A DNA stretch of 64,000 nt, taken from contig QCBG01000001.1 of the NCBI GenBank assembly GCA_003279115.1, positions 1-64,000 of the forward strand, read 5' to 3'. The first letter of the stretch is position 1. Every line of letters begins with the position of its first letter. Both the position numbers and the translations under genes were made by a program. Below are positions 56,421 through 64,000 of the stretch, piece by piece. The notes under the pieces were generated by a model. That model made no database searches, had not been told where the DNA came from, and saw only the letters and a program-made list of their open reading frames with translations. Origin of the DNA: Prochlorococcus sp. AG-347-E03. GTDB lineage: Bacteria > Cyanobacteriota > Cyanobacteriia > PCC-6307 > Cyanobiaceae.

Positions 56421-57488
56421 ATGATCGAGGGGGAAAAAAAATGTATTGGATTAATATTTGGTGGGGAATCAAATGAACATGAAGTATCTATATCCTCTGC
56501 AAAAACAGTTTTTCAAGCATTTAATTCAGAAATAAACAAACAACGCTTTACTATTAAAGCTTTCTATATAAGCAAATTTGGAGATTGGCTTGATAGTGAT
56601 CTTTCAGAAAAAATTTTAATTGGTGAAGTTGAAAATAATACAACAAAAAAACAAGGAGTTTTTAATCAAGAAAAAATTAACTTCCTAGAAGGAATTGAAT
56701 TTCAAAATGTTGATGTTTGGTTTCCTCTTTTACATGGATTTAATGGAGAAGACGGATCGATTCATGGCTTACTTAATTTCTCAAAGAAACCTTTAATCGG
56801 ATGCGGAATTATAGGCTCTGCTCTTGGAATGGATAAAATATTGATGAAAACAATTTTCTCAAACCTCAAACTCCCACAAGTTAAATATCTAGTTTTTGAA
56901 AATGAAGATCTTGAAAATGTGGAAGTAAAAAAAAAGTTACTTAATAAAATTTTAAAAAAATTAAATTTTCCTGTTTTTGTTAAACCATCAAACTCTGGAT
57001 CATCCCTTGGTATCTCGAAAGTTGTAAATGAATCAGGAATATTACAAGCATTAGAAAAGGCTCGGGAAATAGATCCAAGAATCCTAGTAGAGGAAGGTTT
57101 AGAGGTAAGGGAGATTGAATGCGGAATAATTGGAAATTCAAAACTCTTAACTTCTGAAATCGGCGAAGTAAAGTACGAAAGTGACTGGTATGATTACGAT
57201 TCAAAATATTACTCAAATAATACAATAACAATCCCCGCCGAAATAGATCCTGAAATCACGAAAGAAATTCAAGAAATTGCTATTCAAAGTTGTAGAGCAC
57301 TAAATATTTTTGGTTATGCAAGAGTAGATTTCTTTTTAGAAAAATCTTCAAATAAAATCTTTTTAAATGAAATAAATACAATTCCTGGTTTTACAAACAA
57401 AAGTATGTTTCCAATGCTCTGGGAAGCTTCAGGTTTAAATATTGAACAACTTGTGGCTAAACTAGTTGATATATCTTTAGATTTATAA
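56421..57488 (+). CDS. ddl: D-alanine-D-alanine ligase
   Basis: It makes the D-Ala dipeptide of peptidoglycan. ATP-grasp features are visible: GLIFGGESNEHEVSISSAK, PLLHGFNGEDGSIHG, CGIIGSALGMDKILMK, VFVKPSNSGSSLGISKV, EEGLEVREIECG, and NEINTIPGFTNKSMFPMLW with the magnesium ligands. It is 355 residues, a normal length. It leads to a small gene and ftsQ-ftsZ, a division/cell-wall group. Confidence 0.95.
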   Translation: MIEGEKKCIGLIFGGESNEHEVSISSAKTVFQAFNSEINKQRFTIKAFYISKFGDWLDSDLSEKILIGEVENNTTKKQGVFNQEKINFLEGIEFQNVDVWFPLLHGFNGEDGSIHGLLNFSKKPLIGCGIIGSALGMDKILMKTIFSNLKLPQVKYLVFENEDLENVEVKKKLLNKILKKLNFPVFVKPSNSGSSLGISKVVNESGILQALEKAREIDPRILVEEGLEVREIECGIIGNSKLLTSEIGEVKYESDWYDYDSKYYSNNTITIPAEIDPEITKEIQEIAIQSCRALNIFGYARVDFFLEKSSNKIFLNEINTIPGFTNKSMFPMLWEASGLNIEQLVAKLVDISLDL

Positions 57489-57497
57489 TTTGAATCA

Positions 57498-57908
57498 ATG
57501 TTGCATGGACTTCTTTGGTTACCATTACTATTAATCTTTGTTTTGTTAACTGCCCTAGGGTGGTTAGAGAGAAGAAGGCAAAATCTTTTTAGGAACTGGG
57601 CAAGTGGTGCTGAACTTTGCAAGTTAGATAGTTCAGCGGCAGCATCCTTAAAAAATGGGGAATTAAAATGGAGTGCATTTGAAGCTGGTAAATTTGAAGA
57701 AAAAGATAGCTTTATAATCAAGAAACTTGAATTGGTTGAATTGATGGCCTTAACTTCAGGAGAAGCACCTCTAACAAATGAATCTCAAGGAAAGTGCAGA
57801 TTGAGACTAGTAGGTGATGGGAAAGAGATGGACGTACCATTTTCAGATGCAGAGCAAGCAAGAGAATGGATGGATAAATTAATGGAAAAAGCTCGATGTG
57901 ATTTATGA
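57498..57908 (+). CDS. Conserved hypothetical, one N-terminal membrane helix
   Basis: The 136-residue protein has one membrane helix at about 4-22 (GLLWLPLLLIFVLLTALGW), then a positive turn (ERRRQNLFRNWASGAE) and a soluble, acidic C-terminal part. It lies between ddl and ftsQ and overlaps ftsQ by 11 bases, so it belongs to that operon and may act in envelope or division work. I do not recognise a family. Confidence 0.65.
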   Translation: MLHGLLWLPLLLIFVLLTALGWLERRRQNLFRNWASGAELCKLDSSAAASLKNGELKWSAFEAGKFEEKDSFIIKKLELVELMALTSGEAPLTNESQGKCRLRLVGDGKEMDVPFSDAEQAREWMDKLMEKARCDL

Positions 57909-58629
57909 AAACCAAAAAAAATTTAAGGTTAGAAGCTTCTTACTTCTAATTTTATTTTTATTTTCAACAACTTTGATTAGCCTTAAAAGCTTAAAAAAGG
58001 TTAACGTTCAGGATATTAGAATTTCTGGAAGTGAGTTATTTTCAAAGAATGATGTAGCAAATAATTCATCATTAATATTTCCAATCCGTTTAATTTTTAT
58101 TAAAACTAATCTACTAGAAAAAGAGTTAAAAGAAAATTTATCTCTCAAGAACATATCAGTAAGTCGACAAATATTTCCTTTTGGTTTGAAAATTCATATT
58201 CAAACAAGAATTCCCATAGCTTATGCCGAAAGGATATTAAATAACGAAAAGATATTAGGTTTTATTGATAAAGATGGAATATTTATTGATAAAAAAAATT
58301 CAGAAGAAAAAAATTTAAACAATCTAAATATACAAGTCTTTGGTTGGAAAGAAAAATATAAAAAAATATTATCTGAAATTTTAATTTCCCAAGATGATTA
58401 TGAATTTGAGTTGGTTAAAATAACTTTCTCATCAAATGGATTTCTCACTGTTGAGGAGAAAGATTTAAAAACAATATACCTAGGATTTAATCCAAATTTA
58501 ATAAACTATCAATTACAAATAATTAATCACCTAAAAAATGAATTTAAGAAAAAAAGCTTTATTGAGAAACTAGATAATATTGATCTTACTAATCCAAAAA
58601 AACCAAAAATAAAAGTGTTCAAACCCTAA
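57898..58629 (+). CDS. ftsQ: Cell division protein FtsQ
   Basis: The 243-residue protein has a single membrane helix (SFLLLILFLFSTTLISLKSL) and then a POTRA-type domain (NVQDIRISGSELFSKNDVANNSSL in part) and a beta domain (RQIFPFGLKIHIQTRIPIAYAE in part). It links the early and late division proteins in the inner membrane. The start is GTG at 57898, overlapping the preceding gene. Sequence conservation in this family is low; the position before ftsZ is a major part of the case. Confidence 0.85.
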   Translation: MIYENQKKFKVRSFLLLILFLFSTTLISLKSLKKVNVQDIRISGSELFSKNDVANNSSLIFPIRLIFIKTNLLEKELKENLSLKNISVSRQIFPFGLKIHIQTRIPIAYAERILNNEKILGFIDKDGIFIDKKNSEEKNLNNLNIQVFGWKEKYKKILSEILISQDDYEFELVKITFSSNGFLTVEEKDLKTIYLGFNPNLINYQLQIINHLKNEFKKKSFIEKLDNIDLTNPKKPKIKVFKP

Positions 58630-58810
58630 TAATTGGGAATGGATTTTATATAATTTTTTTTTATTATTGTAGTGTTGATAAGGGGTTTGCATTTAAAACA
58701 AAAAATTTAATAAAATAAATATTTTTGGGATTTTCCTCAACAAATTCTTACAGATGGGCTTAGTAAGTTCATAATGCACCCAACACTATTAATTTGATTC
58801 CTATTTAGAG
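58630..58810. promoter_or_regulatory. ftsZ leader
   Basis: This 181-base gap precedes ftsZ. It holds a TATAAT at 58649-58654 followed by a T run and a CTTAGTAA at 58759-58766 that also occurs before murA and the FKBP gene. It probably contains an ftsZ promoter; the exact start is not visible. Confidence 0.35.
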
Positions 58811-59920
58811 ATGAGCTTCGGTAACAATCCAAACTTTGATCAATCGAGAGAAATCCTTCCAAGCCAAAATGCCAAAATAGAAGTCATTGGCGTTGGCGGT
58901 GGCGGAAGTAACGCAGTTAACAGAATGATAAATAGTGATTTAGAAGGGGTATCATTTCGAGTCCTCAATACTGATGCTCAAGCACTACTTCAATCGTCTG
59001 CGGAGCGTAGAGTTCAACTTGGACAAAACCTAACCAGAGGTCTAGGTGCAGGAGGGAACCCAAGCATTGGTCAAAAAGCTGCAGAGGAATCTAAAGAGGA
59101 ACTTCAACAAGCTTTAGAAGGTTCTGATTTGGTTTTTATAGCCGCTGGCATGGGTGGCGGAACAGGTACAGGAGCAGCACCAGTTGTCGCAGAGGTCGCG
59201 AAACAAAGTGGTGCATTAACAGTAGGAATAGTTACTAAACCATTTTCTTTTGAAGGCAAAAGAAGGATGAGGCAAGCAGAAGAAGGGATTGCTAGATTAG
59301 CTGAAAATGTAGATACACTTATAGTTATCCCAAATGACCGCTTAAAAGATGTTATTGCAGGAGCTCCTCTTCAAGAAGCATTTAGAAATGCTGATGATGT
59401 TTTAAGAATGGGTGTTAAAGGTATCAGTGACATAATTACTTGTCCAGGATTAGTTAATGTTGATTTTGCAGATGTTAGATCTGTCATGACAGAAGCAGGA
59501 ACTGCTCTTCTTGGAATTGGGATTGGTTCTGGGAGATCCAGAGCATTAGAAGCAGCACAAGCAGCAATGAATAGTCCTTTATTAGAGGCAGCCAGAATTG
59601 ACGGCGCCAAAGGGTGCGTTATAAACATTACTGGTGGCAAAGACATGACCTTAGAAGACATGACTTCAGCATCTGAGATTATCTATGATGTTGTTGATCA
59701 AGAAGCAAATATTATTGTGGGTGCAGTTGTTGATGAAGCAATGGAAGGGGAAATACAAGTTACTGTAATTGCTACAGGCTTTGAAACAACTCAGCCTTTG
59801 AATCAACAAAGAATAAGAAATAGATTATCCAATCAACCTTTATACAATATTTCTGACAATAAAGAAGGTGGTGCAAGTATTCCTGAGTTTTTAAAATTAA
59901 GGCAAAATAAAAAGGTATAG
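58811..59920 (+). CDS. ftsZ: Cell division GTPase FtsZ
   Basis: It is the tubulin-like protein that builds the division ring. [14 protein letters not shown] is near residue 27, the tubulin signature [19 protein letters not shown] is at about 115, and the T7 loop region [11 protein letters not shown] follows. It is 369 residues with a short C-terminus. Ftn2, which anchors it, is also in this window (33405-35510). Confidence 0.97.
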   Translation: MSFGNNPNFDQSREILPSQNAKIEVIGVGGGGSNAVNRMINSDLEGVSFRVLNTDAQALLQSSAERRVQLGQNLTRGLGAGGNPSIGQKAAEESKEELQQALEGSDLVFIAAGMGGGTGTGAAPVVAEVAKQSGALTVGIVTKPFSFEGKRRMRQAEEGIARLAENVDTLIVIPNDRLKDVIAGAPLQEAFRNADDVLRMGVKGISDIITCPGLVNVDFADVRSVMTEAGTALLGIGIGSGRSRALEAAQAAMNSPLLEAARIDGAKGCVINITGGKDMTLEDMTSASEIIYDVVDQEANIIVGAVVDEAMEGEIQVTVIATGFETTQPLNQQRIRNRLSNQPLYNISDNKEGGASIPEFLKLRQNKKV

Positions 59921-59939
59921 ATTAACTAGTAAAATAGAG

Positions 59940-60035
59940 TGACCCGGATATCTCGCCTGCCTCAAGCATCCCTTGTGGCTGCTACCTTCCGGTCCTGACC
60001 AGGTTTAGGCGTTAAAACCGCGAAAGGCCGAGTCA
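59940..60035 (-). ncRNA. ffs: Signal recognition particle RNA (4.5S-type)
   Basis: The minus strand contains the invariant SRP core CCTGGTCAGGACCGGAAGG followed by TAGCAGCC, i.e. the GGAA tetraloop with its symmetric and asymmetric loops. Outer ends TGACTCGG and CCGGGTCA pair, giving a hairpin of about 96 bases. It binds Ffh, whose gene is at 31752. Confidence 0.93.
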
Positions 60036-60080
60036 AAGTCATATTAGCAATTCTTGATAAAAAAAGATACATAAATTCTT

Positions 60081-60854
60081 ATGTTACCTTCAGACCTCGC
60101 TAAGTATAAAGAAAAATCTCAAAAAATTATTGCATTAACTGCATGGGACTGTATATCTGGCTCCCTAGCAGAACAAGCTAATGTTGATCTCGTCTTAGTC
60201 GGAGATTCCTTAGCAATGGTTTGCTTGGGTTACAAATCAACATTGCCGTTAACTTTAGAAAACATTATTTATCATACTAATGCTGTTTCAAGAGGGTTCA
60301 CAAAAAAAATTGAAGAACAACCTTTGGTCGTTTCTGACATGCCTTTTCTTACTTATCAATGTGGAGAGGATAAAGCTGTGGAGTATGCAGGTAAAATTAT
60401 TCAAAGCACCTATGCAAAGGCTGTGAAAGTCGAAGGAGCTGAACCGGAAATACAAAAAGTTATATCGAGATTAATAAGAATGGGAATTCCCGTTATGGGT
60501 CATATAGGGCTTACACCGCAAAGCTATTTGAATCTTGGATTAAAGAAACAAGGAAAGAGCTTAGAAAGTCAAGAAAAAATCAAGAGAGATGCTTCTATTT
60601 TAGAAAATTTAGGATGTTTTTCGATAGTTCTTGAACATATTCCTGAGTTCCTTTCTAAAGAAATACAAAACAACCTAACAATTCCAACAATAGGAATTGG
60701 TGCAGGAAATTATTGCGATGGGCAAGTAAGAGTAACTGCAGATTTGTTAGGTCTTAATGATGATCAACCACCATTTTGCCCGCCTATTATCCAAGGTAAA
60801 CAATTATTTAAAGATAAATTAAAAGAATGGGTGGCATCCCAAAGACTTAATTAA
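60081..60854 (+). CDS. panB: 3-methyl-2-oxobutanoate hydroxymethyltransferase
   Basis: It makes ketopantoate, the first step to pantothenate. Visible are TAWDCISGSLAEQANVDLVLVGDSLAM (in part), VSDMPFLTYQ, VKVEGAEPEI, GIPVMGHIGLTPQS, ILEHIPE-like VLEHIPEFLSKEI and TIGIGAGNYCDGQV. It is 257 residues, a normal length. It overlaps hemW tail to tail by 8 bases. Confidence 0.93.
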   Translation: MLPSDLAKYKEKSQKIIALTAWDCISGSLAEQANVDLVLVGDSLAMVCLGYKSTLPLTLENIIYHTNAVSRGFTKKIEEQPLVVSDMPFLTYQCGEDKAVEYAGKIIQSTYAKAVKVEGAEPEIQKVISRLIRMGIPVMGHIGLTPQSYLNLGLKKQGKSLESQEKIKRDASILENLGCFSIVLEHIPEFLSKEIQNNLTIPTIGIGAGNYCDGQVRVTADLLGLNDDQPPFCPPIIQGKQLFKDKLKEWVASQRLN

Positions 60855-62070
60855 TCTTATCCCACCATTTAAACATGGAAATAAGAATTTGATTACTTAG
60901 CTCCATACCTTTTGGCTCACTTAAAAAAAATCTATTCCCAATTCTTACTAATATTCCACTTTCAAGGAATCCTTCCCATTCTTCAAGCAATTTACTAAAG
61001 TTGCTCTCAAATTTTTTGTCTCCCCAATTTTGTTCTTTAAATACCTCATAGATATCTATACCCTCTTTAAGTCTCAAGCCCAACATTATTTTCTCATCAA
61101 GTTCTTTGTAGACAAAATCCTTATTAATTAGTGATAAATCTAAATTTAATTCGTTTTGCCTAATTACCCATTTTTTATATTCTTTACTAACCCTTGGCCT
61201 AGTAAACTTTTCCCCCCAAGGTGAACTAGTTGAACCTTGACCAAAACTCCACCAGCCTAAACCACTCCAATAAACTCTGTTATGTCTTGATTGATGTCGC
61301 GGAAGGCAATAGTTTGAGATTTCATATCTTGAATAACCTGAGTTTTTTAAAATTATATGGGTTGATTCACTGTTTCTAAAAGCTTCTTCATCACTTGGGA
61401 GTTTTAATTTTCCTAAACTAGCTAATTTTTTAAAAACAGTGCCATTTTCAATATTTAAATCATAAATAGATAGATGCGGTGGTGAAAATGTTATTGCTTT
61501 TTTTAAATCATCTTGCCATTCTTTAAATCCACTAAGTGGTAAGTTTTGAATTAAATCTAAACTCCAGCTTTTTATTAATCCAGAATCAAATACTCTCTTC
61601 AACCACAAACAAGATTTTTCTGCATCTTCTTTAGAATGACGCCTTCCCGACTTTTGAAGTATCTGATTATTAAAACTTTGTACTCCTAGACTAAATCTAT
61701 TAATCCCAGCATTTATGAATCCAAAAAGATCATCTTGAGTAAAACTAGCTGGATCAACCTCCATAGTGATTTCAGCACCATAGTCAATTCCATAATTTTC
61801 TTTAAAAAGATCAATTAATTCTTTGATTTGGGTTGGATCTAAAATTGATGGTGTACCACCTCCTACATAAATGGTCGATAGAGGTGATTTATGCTTAATT
61901 GACAATATTTCTTTATATAAATATTGCAAATATTCTTGAACAGTTTTGCTTCCATACCCTTTTAAAGTTTCAACTTTGTTTCCTAATGGAATAACTGCAA
62001 AATCACAATAAAAACACCTTCTGTGGCAAAAAGGAATGTGCACATAAGCACTTCTTGGAAACTTATTCAT
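60847..62070 (-). CDS. hemW: Radical SAM protein HemW
   Basis: It is related to oxygen-independent coproporphyrinogen oxidase, but HemW acts as a heme chaperone. The cluster motif is YVHIPFCHRRCFYCDFAV, followed by TIYVGGGTPSIL, EITMEVDPASF, RFSLGVQSFN, SLDLIQNLPL and RYEISNYC. It is 407 residues, a normal length. The start is ATG at 62070, diverging from the PIN/TRAM gene. Confidence 0.9.
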   Translation of the reverse strand: MNKFPRSAYVHIPFCHRRCFYCDFAVIPLGNKVETLKGYGSKTVQEYLQYLYKEILSIKHKSPLSTIYVGGGTPSILDPTQIKELIDLFKENYGIDYGAEITMEVDPASFTQDDLFGFINAGINRFSLGVQSFNNQILQKSGRRHSKEDAEKSCLWLKRVFDSGLIKSWSLDLIQNLPLSGFKEWQDDLKKAITFSPPHLSIYDLNIENGTVFKKLASLGKLKLPSDEEAFRNSESTHIILKNSGYSRYEISNYCLPRHQSRHNRVYWSGLGWWSFGQGSTSSPWGEKFTRPRVSKEYKKWVIRQNELNLDLSLINKDFVYKELDEKIMLGLRLKEGIDIYEVFKEQNWGDKKFESNFSKLLEEWEGFLESGILVRIGNRFFLSEPKGMELSNQILISMFKWWDKIN

Positions 62071-62166
62071 AATATAAATTCATTTTTAAGCTCCCAAAAC
62101 GTATTAAGTATCGAAAAAAATAAGATCCTTATTTACTCAATTAATAAATCCTAGTAGATTATAGAT

Positions 62167-63276
62167 ATGACAGATATCATAGTATTAATTTTATTTGTAT
62201 TGTCTGGGGCTGCTTCAGGATGGCTTGGTGTTGATTTATTGCCAGTAGACATACTCAAACAGGTATCTAATGTAGAAGGTTTTAGAATTGTTTTAGCAAT
62301 AATTGGTTTTTTTGTAGGATTAGCAGCTGGTTTTGTATTTCTTCAACTTAGAAAGACGTTTCTTGATCAAATAAGAACAATGCCTACGGACTTACTAATA
62401 AGTAGGTCTGTTGGATTAATTTTAGGATTACTTGTTGCGAATCTCCTACTTGCTCCAATACTATTAATTCCCTTCCCTAGAGAGGTTTTTTTCGCAAAAC
62501 CCTTAGCAGCTATATTAAGCAACATTTTCTTTGGTGTGCTTGGTTATAAGTTGGCAGATACCCATGGAAGAACATTATTGAGATTATTTAATCCAAATAA
62601 TACTGATGCATATCTAGTGAATGAAGGTATCCTCCCTGCTGCAAGTCCAAAAATTCTAGATACTAGTGTAATTATTGATGGAAGAATCAATGGCCTATTA
62701 AGTTGCGGATTATTGGAAGGGCAATTAATTGTTGCTCAAAGTGTAATTGACGAATTACAAACTTTAGCTGACTCAAGCAGTAATGAAAAAAGGTCGAAAG
62801 GCAGAAGAGGTCTCAAGTTATTAAAAGAATTAAGAGATTTATATGGGAGAAGACTCGTAATAAACCCAACAAAGTATGAAGGTAATGGGGTAGATGAAAA
62901 ACTCTTGAAGATTACTGAAGATATGACAGGAACTTTGATTACAGCTGATTATAATCTTTCTCAGATTGCTGGAGTTAAAGAATTAAATGTTATGAATTTG
63001 AGTGATTTGGTTATTGCTTTAAGGCCAGAAGTACAACCAGGAGAATCACTTAATATAAAAATTGTTAGAGAAGGCAAAGAAAAAATGCAAGGTATTGGAT
63101 ATTTAGATGATGGAACAATGGTTGTAATTGATGAGGCAAAGAATTTTGTAGGAAGCAGATTAGATATAGTCATAACAGGAGCATTGCAAACTCCCACTGG
63201 AAGAATGGTCTTTGGAAAACTAATAAATAATCCTGAGTCAAACAAATCTTTTAAATCACCAGCGACACAGGGCTAA
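62167..63276 (+). CDS. PIN/TRAM domain membrane protein
   Basis: Residues 1 to about 135 hold four membrane helices. A PIN-type nuclease domain follows with the acidic residues in LDTSVIIDGRI, SVIDELQTLADSS and LITADYNLSQIA, and a TRAM domain lies at about 292-350 (SLNIKIVREGKEKMQGIGYL). It resembles the YacL-like family; targets are unknown, most likely RNA. It is 369 residues. Confidence 0.88.
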   Translation: MTDIIVLILFVLSGAASGWLGVDLLPVDILKQVSNVEGFRIVLAIIGFFVGLAAGFVFLQLRKTFLDQIRTMPTDLLISRSVGLILGLLVANLLLAPILLIPFPREVFFAKPLAAILSNIFFGVLGYKLADTHGRTLLRLFNPNNTDAYLVNEGILPAASPKILDTSVIIDGRINGLLSCGLLEGQLIVAQSVIDELQTLADSSSNEKRSKGRRGLKLLKELRDLYGRRLVINPTKYEGNGVDEKLLKITEDMTGTLITADYNLSQIAGVKELNVMNLSDLVIALRPEVQPGESLNIKIVREGKEKMQGIGYLDDGTMVVIDEAKNFVGSRLDIVITGALQTPTGRMVFGKLINNPESNKSFKSPATQG

Positions 63277-63316
63277 ATCTAGCTAGAATCAGTTCAATCT
63301 TAATTTCGTGATACAA

Positions 63317-63979
63317 ATGACTGTATCTGCTCCTTATTACGGCGAAAACACCGTCATGAGGACCCCGCCCCCTGATCTTCCCTCTCTTTTACTTAAAGAG
63401 CGAATTGTTTATCTTGGTTTACCATTATTTTCAGATGATGATGCGAAAAGACAATTAGGAATGGATGTTACTGAGCTAATCATCGCTCAACTTCTTTACC
63501 TAGAGTTTGAGGATCCAGAAAAACCAATTTATTTCTACATCAATTCAACAGGAACAAGTTGGTACACTGGTGACGCCGTTGGATTTGAAACAGAAGCTTT
63601 CGCTATCTGCGACACAATAAGCTACATCAAGCCTCCAGTACATACAATATGCATCGGACAAGCAATGGGGACTGCTGCAGTTATCCTTTCATCTGGCACT
63701 AAGGGACAAAGAGCGGCTCTTCCACATGCCTCTATCGTTTTACATCAACCTATAAGCGGTGCAAGAGGCCAAGCAACCGATATCCAAATAAGAGCTGAGG
63801 AAGTTTTGAAAAATAAAAAATCAATGCTGGAGATTCTATCTCGTAATACTGGAAAGACTATCGACGAACTTTCAAAAGATTCTGACAGGATGAGTTACCT
63901 CAACCCCCAAGAAGCCCTAGATTATGGAGTTATCGATAGAATACTAACAAGTCAAAAAGATTTACCTAATAAAATTTAA
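63317..63979 (+). CDS. clpR: ClpR, ClpP-like subunit without catalytic serine
   Basis: It belongs to the ClpP family, but the nucleophile motif, normally GQAASMG, reads ICIGQAMGTAAVIL, so the serine is lost. The His (VLHQPISGARGQATD) and Asp (DSDRMSY) regions are kept. Such subunits build mixed rings with active ClpP in cyanobacteria and plastids. The N-terminus MTVSAPYYGENTVM starts at ATG 63317; a GTG at 63308 is in frame. clpP itself may follow past the window edge. Confidence 0.85.
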   Translation: MTVSAPYYGENTVMRTPPPDLPSLLLKERIVYLGLPLFSDDDAKRQLGMDVTELIIAQLLYLEFEDPEKPIYFYINSTGTSWYTGDAVGFETEAFAICDTISYIKPPVHTICIGQAMGTAAVILSSGTKGQRAALPHASIVLHQPISGARGQATDIQIRAEEVLKNKKSMLEILSRNTGKTIDELSKDSDRMSYLNPQEALDYGVIDRILTSQKDLPNKI

Positions 63980-64000
63980 CCTTCACAAAACTATTTTAAA

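Overview
The window is strongly AT-rich and very tightly packed, and its gene content points to a marine picocyanobacterium, most likely high-light Prochlorococcus. The main clues are nickel superoxide dismutase with its protease, the Ftn2/ZipN (ARC6-type) division protein, a ClpR-type proteolytically silent ClpP paralogue, several cyanobacteria-only families (DUF3122-, DUF3611- and TIGR03792-like), a group-2 RpoD-like sigma factor, cobL, and five convergent gene pairs that overlap at their 3' ends. The genus is an inference from content and composition, not from a database search.

Positions 1 to about 10,000 look like a surface-polysaccharide accessory island: a lipid-linked glycan ABC exporter (cut by the window edge), a PhyH-like dioxygenase, a fused nucleotidyltransferase-kinase, two glycosyltransferase-like proteins, a KdsC-like phosphatase, a GatZ-like aldolase subunit, a mannose-6-phosphate-isomerase-type cupin and a TylF-like methyltransferase. 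The genes from 5944 to 8793 form a tight operon. The island ends at tRNA-Ala(GGC), 10462-10534. Just downstream of that tRNA, in the same orientation, is a short broken reading frame that looks like the start of an integrase, so the tRNA may be an old attachment site.

Just beyond the tRNA lies a gene of visibly higher GC (10899-12620) for an exported, glycine-rich protein built of three homologous repeats, probably an outer-membrane barrel.

From about 12,700 to the end the window is core genome: lexA (with a candidate LexA box), argF, ftsH, ribD, cobL, nadK, pheS, surE, ribF-thiE-thiS, the era/trmD-ispF/larB operon, a ftn2-ffh-rpsP-phoH-BI-1 run ending in a clear hairpin, pdhA, a sigma factor, nnr, mnmA, lnt, an FKBP, the nickel trio sodN-sodX-UreH-like permease, trpC, lpdA, a SpoU methylase, murA, tRNA-Leu, argD, folC, two metabolic enzymes, tRNA-His, miaB, ddl-ftsQ-ftsZ, SRP RNA, panB, hemW, a PIN/TRAM protein and clpR.

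The most unusual points are an in-frame TrmD-IspF fusion, a perfect 13-unit 18-bp minisatellite inside ffh, the triple-repeat exported protein, the integrase relic beside tRNA-Ala, and two genes (sodX and the SpoU methylase) whose conserved N-termini lie upstream of any ATG, GTG or TTG. I did not find a CRISPR array, a complete insertion sequence or a recognisable new defence system.
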